Of a DNA stretch of 64,000 nt, positions 42,578 through 52,733 are shown piece after piece; the stretch's first letter is position 1; each line of letters begins with the position of its first letter. Under the pieces are notes generated by a model that made no database searches, had not been told where the DNA came from, and saw nothing but the letters and a program-made list of their open reading frames with translations. This DNA is from Dreissena polymorpha. Lineage: Eukaryota > Mollusca > Bivalvia > Myida > Dreissenidae. Made by a program: the position numbers and the translations under genes. The stretch covers positions 17,486,921 through 17,550,920 of the forward strand of contig NC_068369.1 in NCBI RefSeq assembly GCF_020536995.1. The letters run 5' to 3'.

Positions 42578-44178
42578 AGTAAGTTATTCTGAAATTATCA
42601 TTTTCTATTTCATTTTGTTTTTATTTGGGGGAGGGGGTAGGCGAGGGGTTGTCTTTTTTGCTACACACCAATTTCTCATATATATAACATATGTTCCGCT
42701 TGACGAGCCAAATCTGATTTGCTGTCACGATATCAGTTTGTCAGTTGATAACAAAACAAACAGAACGTTTAACAAATCAATCCCTTAGCTTTCCCATCAT
42801 ACTGTCCCGAATAACATAAATAAAATATTGTTTACTTAAATAAACAGTGCAAGGACCCAGTCCATGCCAATTTGTTGCAGATTAAAAAATGATTATCTGT
42901 GTCGCCTCAACGAATCCGCAAATCCCCATTAGTATGAGGGTTGCCTAACATTGACTAGGTATTGTGTATGTAATGATAATAATGATGTATTAGTATAACT
43001 GAATTGTTGATTCAGTATCTTAATGATGTATAATCGGAAAATTATATCTACTTACTAATGGCATGGAAAATGGCCGAGGTAATCCAAACAAAGCATTTAT
43101 TATTTCCCATCTTTAAACATCCTACGTTCTGCTTAAAAAATAGTTAATATTCTGAAATTATTTAATATTATGTGTTTGCATACGCACTTAAACAGTCATT
43201 ATATGTGTATATACTGGTTTCTTAAAATGATATTGGCAATCAAACAAGACCATACAGGATATCTTAAACTCTACGTTTTGTTTAAATATAACCATGATTT
43301 GTTAGGTTGCACGAACTTATAATTATCTTGAAATTAAATGTGCTATGATATTGAACACAACAACTCGTGGGTGCGACGTGATTAAAACTCGGTTGTTTAT
43401 CTCATGTACTATATAGATTAATTTAGCGGACTAAATCCGAAATCTCGAGCGTTTCAGATGAAGCAAAGTCTCGTTTTCGACCTTTTTATCCCCAGATTTA
43501 ACAGCCTGTGATGTCATTTATTGTACACCTCTGAAATGGGCTGAAAGGCATGGATATTTTCGAACCTGTAAAAATGAATATAAATTATGCAAGTATTAAA
43601 TTTCATTTCCTGTGTAATCGAAAATAGATATATAGAGAATATTATGTGAGTTTTAGATAAAGATCAATTTTATTATGCGAGGCTAAGAATCATGGTAGCG
43701 CGAGGCTATTTTCCTCCGTTTTCTTTCGATTAATAATTATCAAATATAGCAATTTTTGACGATTTTGTTGACAAAAACAGATTCTCCAGCTTTTGGAAAA
43801 ACCCAAATCTTATCTAAAAATAGCGACAGTATAAAGCTTTAGTTTATACCATCGTTGTTATACTGTCGATTTTCATCTGGTAATAGCATACAAATATTGA
43901 ATAGCATTTGCGTCATAATTGTAAAATAAAATATGAAATTGTGATTCCTGTTCCTGGAAAACTGTTACTGGTTCTTGCCAATTTTCGCATATGGAATCAG
44001 TTATTAACTTATTTAAACAGATGAACATCAACAATGTGGTCACGAACTTACATGAAATAAACCGCAAGATTTGCGGCAAATACAGAGTTGCATATAATAA
44101 AGCCGTTACGGAAGAGAATTGTTATTAATGGTCATTTTGACAGACATCAAGTTTCGACAATTACTACCTGAAGTTTAA
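42578..44178. other. No gene seen
   Basis: AT-rich non-coding sequence. The open frame at 43873-44079 has no recognisable domain. Confidence 0.4.
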
Positions 44179-44401
44179 ATCGTTTTTGCCTAGCGTCCTG
44201 AAAAAAGGACATTGCAAACAGCGTAGACCCAGATGAGACGCCGCATAATGCGGCGTCTCATCTGGGTCTGCGCTGTTTGCTTAAATGAATTTTTTTTATG
44301 GAATATTCTAAATATAGAAATAAATATACTTGACACCGCTTATTTTGGAAATAAATTGATCCAATTTAGAAGGATGGGAGAGTCCACTGGGCATAAATGG
44401 G
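44179..44401 (-). mobile_element. TTAA-flanked hairpin MITE, subfamily A
   Basis: Bounded by TTAA at 44175-44178 and 44402-44405. The core is a hairpin with arms GCAAACAGCGTAGACCCAG and ATGAGACGCCGCA. The tail TTGATCCAATTTAGAAGGAT and GAGTCCACTGGGCATAAATG matches 49679-49900 in reverse orientation. The left terminus is diverged. Confidence 0.8.
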
Positions 44402-44545
44402 TTAAATCTTCTAATGACTGGTTTCGGAATTTCTTATAATTTACTTTCTGATATTCATACCACCACTATCGAAGTAAACATTGATAAACGATTGGCCTCC
44501 TGTATGTATCTGAAATTCATGAAAATCAAATTAAAATTAACTTAA

Positions 44546-45041
44546 AGCGGGTATGCACTGTTTTGTCAAATATTTATGAATTTATATAAAATGTGTAAAA
44601 AAATATTATACAAATATTTCAATATAAATAAAAATAAAAGTTAAGAAGAACATGTGTCACAAAATGCGAAATACGCCAGGTATTTTATTCTGAAATCAAA
44701 AATGTATGTACAGTCGAATTCGCCAGCATGTATATCATGCATGTAGGATGTGAATCTAAATTTAGTTTTACGGATTATTTTAATTTCCTGCAACGATATG
44801 TATTCATACGACACACGAACACTTACTCTGATCCTAATGAAAAGACGAATGCTTCGGTTATTGAAGGAAAATATGTACGAAATATCTTCGTCACAATCGG
44901 CTCGGGGCGATAATTCGTCTTTGCTACATTTTATGAAATTTGTCTTCAATGTATAATTTTTCTTGCATATGTTGTGTTTTTGTTACATATTTTTATTAAT
45001 ATATTACAATTTAACATATATAAAAATCGTTCATACCCGCT
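44546..45041. mobile_element. Second type of TTAA-flanked non-autonomous element
   Basis: TTAA (44542-44545), AGCGGGTATG at the left end, CATACCCGCT at the right end, TTAA (45042-45045). That is a 10-bp terminal inverted repeat with a TTAA target, as made by piggyBac or Kolobok transposases. Internal open frames on both strands (44641-44949 minus, 44728-44956 plus) have no recognised domain. Confidence 0.7.
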
Positions 45042-45045
45042 TTAA

Positions 45046-46363
45046 AGGAAACACACGTACTAATTTCAAGTTTAGCTGTACCAGCAAGAGAGAAACCTAA
45101 TTATAATATCCGGTTCTTTATGACAAGGAACTAAGTCAAGTAAAACATGACACGATATAATGAAAATTGAATCAAGTACATGTATATAAATGTGATCATA
45201 TGGACATGCAAATACAAACAAATTGCACAACTTGAAAAATGATCTATTAGACGACATCAACAAAATAATTAAGTTTAAAAAATCATTTTACTGGGAAATA
45301 ACTGCAACTGCATGATCCGTTACGGTGGGTTAAGTTGTTTCCCATGCTTTGTTTAATGTTTACGACGCACTGCTGCACGGCCGATGATCACGGGCGCCTC
45401 CTCTCTTTTACGATGCATTAATAAATGAGCCACTTTCGAGGTGAAGCAAAGGACAAGACGTTTTGAAAATTCACGGATAATTCTTTAGGGTGGGTTGGTT
45501 TTATATATAGTGTTTTTTTACGTCAACATTTTCTAAATATTTCTTATAAAAAGTGTAATTAATTTAACATGAAGGGGGTGTACTTCCGATGATAAAGGTC
45601 TATATTAAAAGCGTTTCTTTACGAATATTAACATAGCCGTGCTTTTAAAGATTTGCTTTTTCCTAAAGCCGATGTCGGCTGTGTGTTCGTTTGTTGCCAC
45701 GATCCCACGAATCCTCTGTAATATTAACTACGGCGAAAGAGATATTAATCAACTATCGCATGGCAATATACATACAGCGATTGTTTTTAAAGTTTACCAC
45801 GCCCCAAAATTTTGAAAATACTTCACACCGTGTTAAAAGACCCATTATTGCTAATATCGATAGTTAAAATATAAACTTGTGTATTATCTACTTTACTGCA
45901 TGATCCGTATTAACAGTAACATGATTCGAATGTCAAATACGCTGTAAAAGTCGGCGGCATGTAAAAAGTAAGAGTTGTAATGCACTGTGTCACTTGCTAG
46001 AAAGATTCGTATCAGAGTAATTTGCATGACGCATACACTTCCCCTATATCTTCTCCTTGCCGCTTTATTGTCGATCACAGGTGCACACATGCTACTGAAT
46101 ATAATAATAAACGAGACTATTTTATCTACAACGATCGGCTAATGTAACGTATTCCTCTTACATTAAGGAAAAGTGTAGTACGAGTCTAGAATTACACAGC
46201 GGTAATGAGTCATTCATTTGATAAATACATGCGATTTCAATTAAATAAACCAACACGATTGAAGATTGTGCAATACTGACATAATATTCGTCTGCAAACG
46301 TCTGATCAGCTGAATGTATCATTGTATTCCACATTTTAACAATGGCGAACTAAGTAAAAACAT
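45046..46363. other. No gene seen
   Basis: AT-rich non-coding sequence, no repeat or domain recognised. Confidence 0.4.
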
Positions 46364-46591
46364 CAGGGTCCGGTTTAATGAAAAACTTCAAAACCCGACT
46401 GTAGTCGGTTGACTGTGATGTCGACCGACGCTAGTCGGCCGCCAACTGACCACTCGTCGCGAAAAAGGAGCAAGTTGCCGCGACTGTGGTCGCACGACGT
46501 TGGTCAGTCGACTGCGGTCGTGGTGGTCGCTATTTTTAGGAAAATTACCACTTCCGCCATCAACATTCGACGGTGAAAATACAAGCGAAAA

Positions 46592-46843
46592 ATGAAAGAC
46601 GAAGACAGCAACGATTCTTGGCAGTGCCATTCGTGGTCCGAAAAAGAGATAGATATCATTCGAGAGCTTGTTATCGAGAACAAGAACCTGCCGGAGGGAA
46701 AGCACGGGCCATTGGTGACCGAGGCAAACAAGCGGAAAAAGTGGCAGGAGATTGTGGCAGCCATAAACGCGTGTAGGGTGTCGTTAAGGACAGCTGACAC
46801 ATGTAAAAAACTAAAAAAGCTACGGGACAGAGGAATGCACTAG
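46592..46843 (+). CDS. Small Myb/SANT-like DNA-binding protein of the Harbinger-type element (83 aa)
   Basis: An uninterrupted 83-codon frame with spaced aromatic and basic residues: WSEKEIDIIRELVIENKNLP, then KKWQEIVAAINA, then LRTADTCKKLKKLRDR. This fits the Myb/SANT-like DNA-binding domain (Myb_DNA-bind_5 type, as in NAIF1 and Harbinger Myb-like proteins), which helps bring the transposase to the element ends and into the nucleus. The stop comes right after the third helix, where family members usually continue with a C-terminal part. The frame ends just before the minisatellite starts, so the rest may have been replaced. The start is the first ATG after an upstream region with no in-frame extension I can support. 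Assigned by motif only. Confidence 0.6.
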   Translation: MKDEDSNDSWQCHSWSEKEIDIIRELVIENKNLPEGKHGPLVTEANKRKKWQEIVAAINACRVSLRTADTCKKLKKLRDRGMH

Positions 46844-46859
46844 ACTGACCAATCGTCGC

Positions 46860-48500
46860 GTTCAAGGTACCAACAGGAGACTCACAGACAGTCTGAGACG
46901 ATGCCAAAACCTTATTGACACCTACAGGAGACTCCCAGACAGTATGCGACGGTGCAGGACACTCTCCAAGACCGACGGAGCACCTTCAAGAGTCTCCGAA
47001 ACAGTTTGCGACGATGCCAAGACCGTCTGGGCACATGCAGGAAACTCCAAGACAGTATGCGACGGTGCAAGACAGTCTCCCAGACCGGCGGAGCACCAGC
47101 AGGAGACGCCCAGACAGACTGCGACGATGCCAATACCGTTAGGGTACATGCACTAGACATCTATAAGTCTGCGACTGTGCAAGGCAGTCTCTCAGACAGG
47201 CGGGGTACCTGCAGGAGACTCCCAGACAGTCTGCGACGGTGCCAAGTCCATCTGGGCACTGCAGGAGACCACGAGACAGTCTGCAAAGGTGCCAGAAAGT
47301 CTACTAGACTGGTGATGCATCTGCAGGAGACTCACAGGCAGTTTGCGACGGTGCCAAGACCGTCTGGGCACATGCAGTAGACACCCATACAGTCTGCGAC
47401 GGTGCCAAAAAGTCTCTCAGACCAGCGCGTCACCTGCAGGAGACTCCAAGACGATCTACGACGGTGCCAAAACCGTCTGGGCAACTTCAGGAGACTTCCA
47501 GACAGTCTGCGACGTAGGCAGACAGTCTCATAAACCGGCATGGCACCTAAAGGAGACTCATCTGCTTGAGGCTTCCAGACAGTCGGCGACGGTGCCAGTT
47601 AGTTTTTCTGATCGTCGGGACACCTACAGGAGACTCAAAGACAGTCTGCGACGGTTCTCATACCGTCTGGGCACGTGCAGGAGACCCCCAGAGAGTCTGT
47701 GACGTTGCCAGAAGTCTCTCAGACCGTCTTGGTACATTCAGGAGACTCCCAGACGGTTCCAGACGGTATCCCAGACCGTCGGAGCACCTGCTGGAAACTC
47801 CAAGGTAGTCAGCGACGGTGTCAAGAATGTAAGAATACATGCAGGAGATTCCAAGACTGTCTGCGATGGTGCAACACATTCTCCCAGACCGGCGGGGCAC
47901 ATGCAAGAGACTCCCATACAGTCTGCAACGTGCCAAGACCGTCTGGGCAACTTCAGGAGACTCCAAGACAGTCTGTTACAGTGCCAGACAGTCTCTCACT
48001 CCGTCGAAGAATGTTTGGGAATCTCCTACAGGTGCCCAGACGTTCTTGGCACCGTCGCTGACTGTCTGAATCTCCTGCAGTTGCTCCGACGGTCTAGGAG
48101 ACCTCTGGAACCGTCTAGGAGTCTCCTGCAGGTCACAAGACGGTCTTGGCATCGTCGCAGACTGTCTGAGAGTCTCTTGCAGGTGCGCCTGGGAAACTTT
48201 CTGGCATAGTCTGAAATTCTCCTGCAGGTGCCAATACGGTCTTGGCACCATTGTAGAGTGTCTGGGAGTCTCCTGCAGGTGCCTCGTCGGTCCTTAAGAC
48301 TCCCTGGCACTGTCGGAGACTTCTGTGTGTCTTCTGCAGGTGTTCAGATGGTTTTGACACCGTCGCAGATTGTCTTGGAGTCTCCTGCAGGTGTCCAGCT
48401 GATCTGGTAGACATTCTGAAACCGTCGCAAACTATCTGGGATTGTCCTACAGTTGCCCAGACAATCTTGGTACCGTCGCAGATTGTCTGGAGTCTCCAGG
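46860..48500. repeat. Two opposed minisatellite arrays, unit about 57 bp
   Basis: From 46860 to about 48000, some 20 units read GCAGGAGACTCCCAGACAG, TCTGCGACGGTGCCAAGAC and CGTCTGGGCAC, with spacing alternating near 55 and 60 bp (a two-unit period near 115 bp). From about 48010 to 48500 about nine units run in the opposite sense (TCTTGGCACCGTCGCAGACTG, GAGTCTCCTGCAGGTG). The transcript could fold into an extensive hairpin. The many overlapping open frames here are products of the repeat. Confidence 0.9.
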
Positions 48501-48707
48501 CACGGGTTTTGGGCGCCGACAAAGCGCCAATCGACGAGCAGTCGTGGTGTGAGTGGTAGACTGCGGTCGTTCGACAGTATGTCGAACAACGCGCGGTCGA
48601 CTGACGATCGTCGCTCTCCGTTAAACCCGGTTATCGTCGCACGACAATTATTCGCTGATACAACCATACAGGCCCGACCATGGTCGCTTTCATTAAACCG
48701 GACCCAG

Positions 48708-49261
48708 GTTTATAATAATGATTTATTTCAATAGTTCCTCGAGTGCTGACGGTATTCGATGTGATTTTCATAACATAGAGTCAACTCTGTATTATACGAA
48801 AGCGTATATGGTACACCCCAATAATATGGTCATGCCGGATTAGTTTATATCGACATAACATAGAGTACATAATAAATAGACAACTGGCATTTCTTCATGT
48901 TAATGGTATTGAGAAAATAACTTCCAAAATCAACGTTCATTATATTTGTTTATCTCGGCAGATTCTCATTTTAGTCATAAAATAACCAACCATAACTGAA
49001 TACAGGAAATGCCCGCCAAATACATGTATTTACATTCGATATGCAATATTGTGTTATTAGATATGCATATACTCATAGTATTGTTCTCATGTAATGTACG
49101 ATGTGTTCTTTTCGGTTAAAATATGTGGCAGTTAAGCGATTTTATTCAAACATACTACTTCTTTTTTTTTTATTTACAGTGGATGTTCCAGGCTTACAGC
49201 TGACTGTCATTAACATCCTCATTGAGATTGAGATGGTATGTAAATCAATGAACGAGAAAGA
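48708..49261. other. No gene seen
   Basis: AT-rich non-coding sequence between the Harbinger-type element and a SINE. Confidence 0.4.
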
Positions 49262-49400
49262 ACATAACACAGAAAGCTGACAATAGCCTGGAATGCAAAA
49301 TGGGCAGAACCAGTACTTCGTGTCTTTGAGGATAGATCAAAGAACGCTCCCACAATATGGATCGAACCCGTTTCCTCCCGGACGCTAAGCGATACCATAC
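49262..49400 (-). mobile_element. tRNA-derived SINE, reverse copy
   Basis: The minus strand reads GGGTTCGATCC (B box, about 49360-49369) after GCTTAGCGTCCGGGAGG, then GTGGGAGCGTTCTTTGATC and ACGAAGTACTGGTTCTG. Same family as 28256-28450. Confidence 0.7.
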
Positions 49401-49678
49401 CATAACAGCAGTCTAAGAAATGTGCATTTATTTTTTACATCAGACGATGAAGTACTATAACGTATATGGAAGGGCCTTCTGGTCGGAAATTTAATTGGTA
49501 TTTATACAGGTCAAAGGTTATGTTGCTCAGATAAGCGGCAAAATGAAGCGCAGTTTTGCACAACTATATGTTGTTTGTTTATGTATTCACATTCAAATTA
49601 TATGCGCTTTTATGCTTAATTATGTTAAGCTGGTAATACTACTTTCCCTATCTCAAACATCTATGGTATCAATATTAA

Positions 49679-49900
49679 CCCATTTATGCCTAGTGGACTC
49701 TCCCATCCTTCTAAATTGGATCAATTTATTTCCAAAATTAGGGATGTCTAGTATATTTATTTCTATATTTAGAATATTTCTTACAGAAATTCCTTTAAGC
49801 AAACAGCGCAGACCCAGATGAGACGCCGCATCATGTGGCGTCTCATCTGGGTCTACGCTGTTTGCAAATGCCTTTTTTCTAGACGCTAGGCATAAATTGG
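49679..49900 (+). mobile_element. TTAA-flanked hairpin MITE, subfamily A, full length
   Basis: TTAA at 49675-49678 and 49901-49904. Terminal inverted repeats CCCATTTATGCCTA and TAGGCATAAATTGG. The internal hairpin GCAAACAGCG, CAGACCCAGATGAGACGCC pairs across CATCATG. 222 bp. The TTAA target and CCC start suggest mobilisation by a piggyBac-type transposase; no such enzyme is in the window. Confidence 0.85.
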
Positions 49901-50444
49901 TTAAGCAATTAATGGACAGGAGCAGTAATTTAGGGTCGACCATGCTCGTCCTGGTCGAGTTTGCAATTTTCAAATTATTCTTAAAACAATTCTGTCCGTT
50001 ATATTTATAATATTTATTAAATGCTAGCACTGGTATGTGATACAAAATACAATATAAAAGAAAAACCAAAACACAATAAATATGCAATTGCAATGCTTTA
50101 ATAATATATGCGTGGGAAGGCTCTCGATGCTCACATTTCCATATTCATAATAAAAAAATCATTCTAAAACAGAATCAATCAATAGGCCCGATTCTCTGAT
50201 AACAAATTATGCTGTGCGGCTAAACTTGCATTTGAAGTGTAAATATTTAGTAGAGATGAAAGCAAGACAAAAGGTTTGTTATGAAAGTGATATCATTGAA
50301 CTATCAGATCTGATTTATACATTTGTTTATAATGTCTATTTGTAAACATTTCAATGACGTTATTGTTGCGTCTCATGATACAAAAAACTTTAATTGCAGG
50401 TACATAAACTTAGTAAATCAGTACGAACAATACATACCCAAATG

Positions 50445-52728
50445 CACTGGGGGCTGACGAGGTCAAAGCGTAGTCCGTTTCGCTACGACGTCGGGTATAT
50501 GTTTTACTACGAAAACATTGTTTAAAAACATATGACATCGAGAAAGTATTAGTCGAAAATTGTGTTTTAAACATGTTAGATCATGCTTTTCTAATAACAA
50601 AACTCTGAATTTAAGCATAATGACATTTCATAGGTTTGTTACATCAAATTATAATCAAAGATGTGTCTGGTTTATGCGGTTAAACATGAAATATACCGCT
50701 GATTTTCAAAGCAAAGTCAAGTTTCACTTTTAAAAATGCAATTAAGGTTTACAACTGTGTTTAATTGACACAATTTTACAATTTCCATATTGATCTATGT
50801 ATCGTTAAGCCACTGGTGTGTTTAGAAATGTGTAGGGTGACTCAGTTATCAGAAATAAAGGCTAAATATTATTATTAAGCATGATCATGTCTCTGACAGT
50901 ATACGTATAAGCCTCTCTTCGACAACGCTTTAGCGTGTATGCGTTTCTCACAGAAGACGTATTGGTTATCTCTCGAAGGCAAAATAAAGAAAAAAAAGTT
51001 AATACAGAGTCATGGAGTGGCTGGATGTTTCCTTTGAGGAAGAGGTAGTAACAACGGCACAACATGATTCGAAGCGCACAGTCGACATTGTATTGCACAT
51101 TATTATGATATAATTAAATTCACGACTAGGCCAAATGAAACGATTAAACTCGAAAATCCATATAATATAAGATGACAGTTGAGAGTCGATAACCTAATGT
51201 CGTCGGTCTCAATAAAAATGACGCATCTTAACCTCGTGACAATCCCTTATACGTTCATTTTGATACAGACCGACGATAGATTTTCAGCATACGGTACTCT
51301 TTATCAAATAACATTCGATTCTCGTTATCCCCAACTCGCTTATCTCAAAACTCTGCTTATGTCAAAGTAAATCCCATGTCCAAACTTCGATCATTATTTA
51401 TCTCATACGGAATTTGATTTTTACATTGTATATATATCAAAGCGATTTTCTTGAAAATCGGTTATCGTCAACTAATTTTGAGATGAATTTCATGTTCGTA
51501 TACATGATTTTACCTGTAAAATCCACACCTGTAACAGCCGTAAGGTGTGGAAAGTAGTACCCCAATGGCACAAATCCGCAATTGCATAACCAATATATTG
51601 TTGTTAAGGTGTGGCAGTGGGTTCTGTCACAGGTTATTGTTTACTGCGTACATGACAGCCGGTAAATTTACCTCGTGTTACAATGCGGTTAAGGCCCAGT
51701 CTCACTATGATGCCGGCGGAGCCCCAGTGCGTGATCAGGCATCTACCGGGTTGAACCGGGGCCCTACCGGGATGAACCGGTGCTCCACCGGGATGAACCG
51801 TGGACGACCGGGGACAACCGGGGCTCCACCAGGGCTCCACCGGGAAAGTATTAAAATGTTTAATACCTCCGGGATGAACCGGGATTCACCGGGTAGGACC
51901 GGCAACGACCGGCTTGGCACCGGGAACAACCGGGACTGTACCGGGAACAACCGGTATGAAACATTTGAATACTTTCCCGGTGGAGTCCCGGTTGTCCCCG
52001 GTTAAACCGGGGCGTTGCCGCAGCTCTGCCGGGGTCTGATGCCGGTATAGTCCCGGTGAGTGCCGGCGTAGTGACGGTATACCAGGACTCTGCCGGCTTT
52101 TACCGGGTTCAACCTTTTCCTTTGGATGTTCATGCGCACAGTGAAGCACGGCATCTTTTGCACTGGGAAATGGCAGTCTGCAGTAACTGCAAACTGCATG
52201 TGATTTGTCCTGAAATGGATACAGAAACTTCGTTGAGCAACCTATACATTATATTTGTACTTCGTTGCGCAACCAATACCTACTCTGTGCGAAACCTATA
52301 CATAAAGTGACTTGTAATTTCCTTCGAAAAAAAGCATTTGAATAATTAAAAAATATGTTCGTAACCTGTTTTGCACTTTAAAATGTGTTATGTACACTGA
52401 ATCAAAGTAACATGTAGTTTTATTTTATTTAAGTAACCGTAATTAGCTATTTTAACAGAATAACCACCTTATACATTGCTTCAAATCAAAATATTTCGAT
52501 TTTAGCTTAAAATAAACTTAAAGGTTGCAATTACGCGTATTTGTTATTAGTTTGTTATTGAAAATAAGTACCTACTATTACTGGATGTTCCGTTCTCTAA
52601 TCCATAAACACCAGAAAAGATGAAACTCGCCTGATTAAGTAGTGTATTTACACAATGTTTTCGTAGTAAAACCTATACCCGACGTCGTAGAGAAACGGAC
52701 TACGATTTGACCTCGTCAGCCCCCAGTG
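50445..52728. mobile_element. 2.3-kb TIR element starting CACTG, 5-bp target duplication
   Basis: Terminal inverted repeats of about 86 bp with roughly five mismatches: CACTGGGGGCTGACGAGG at 50445, its complement ending at 52728, inner limit near 50530 and 52643. AAATG lies directly outside both ends (50440-50444, 52729-52733). Weaker inverted similarity continues inside (GTTTCTCACAGA near 50942 against its complement near 52295). No transposase frame. It carries a nested GC-rich foldback at 51687-52112. CAC-starting ends with a 5-bp duplication recall Transib; CACTG also occurs in CACTA/Chapaev groups, which duplicate 2-4 bp. Superfamily left open. Confidence 0.8.
51687..52112. repeat. GC-rich foldback built from CCGGGATGAACCGG-like words
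   Basis: About 25 copies of CCGG-centred words (CCGGGATGAACCGG, CCGGGAACAACCGG, GCCGGCGGAG) in two arms. The arm ends CCACCGGGAAAGTATTAAAA (51839 onward) and its complement (about 51958-51983) show the inverted symmetry around a 100-bp loop. GC content is far above the surroundings, so it looks like an insertion inside the CACTG element. The open frames over it are repeat artefacts. Confidence 0.75.
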
Positions 52729-52733
52729 AAATG

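Larger units (their letters stand above)
46367..48704 (+). mobile_element. PIF/Harbinger-type non-autonomous transposon with Myb-like frame
   Basis: Terminal inverted repeats GGTCCGGTTTAATGAAA at 46367 and its complement ending 48704, flanked by CAG on both sides (46364-46366, 48705-48707). Rejoined, the flanks read AAAACATCAGGTTTATA. This agrees at 13 of 17 positions with AAAACACCWGGTCTTTT, the target I recall for vertebrate Harbinger3 elements, which also duplicates CWG. The subterminal parts carry repeated GACTGTGGTCG-like words, possible protein-binding sites. The body holds a Myb/SANT-like open frame (46592-46843) and two opposed minisatellite arrays, but no DDE transposase. Harbinger elements normally carry both genes. 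Confidence 0.75.

Noticed and set aside
44215-44282. Palindrome as a transcription terminator
   Set aside because: It is the hairpin core of a repeated TTAA-flanked MITE, found in four copies away from gene ends.
46860-48500. Regularly spaced repeats resembling a CRISPR array
   Set aside because: Units are imperfect and contiguous, with no unique spacers, in a eukaryotic genome within a TIR element.
46912-48734. Many overlapping open frames on both strands
   Set aside because: Products of the GC-richer 57-bp minisatellite, which lacks stops in several frames. No conserved domain apart from the Myb frame before it.
50930-50985. QYV-like Ig signature on the minus strand
   Set aside because: The match lies in the inner arm of the CACTG element, and its mirrored copy at about 52265-52312 explains it.
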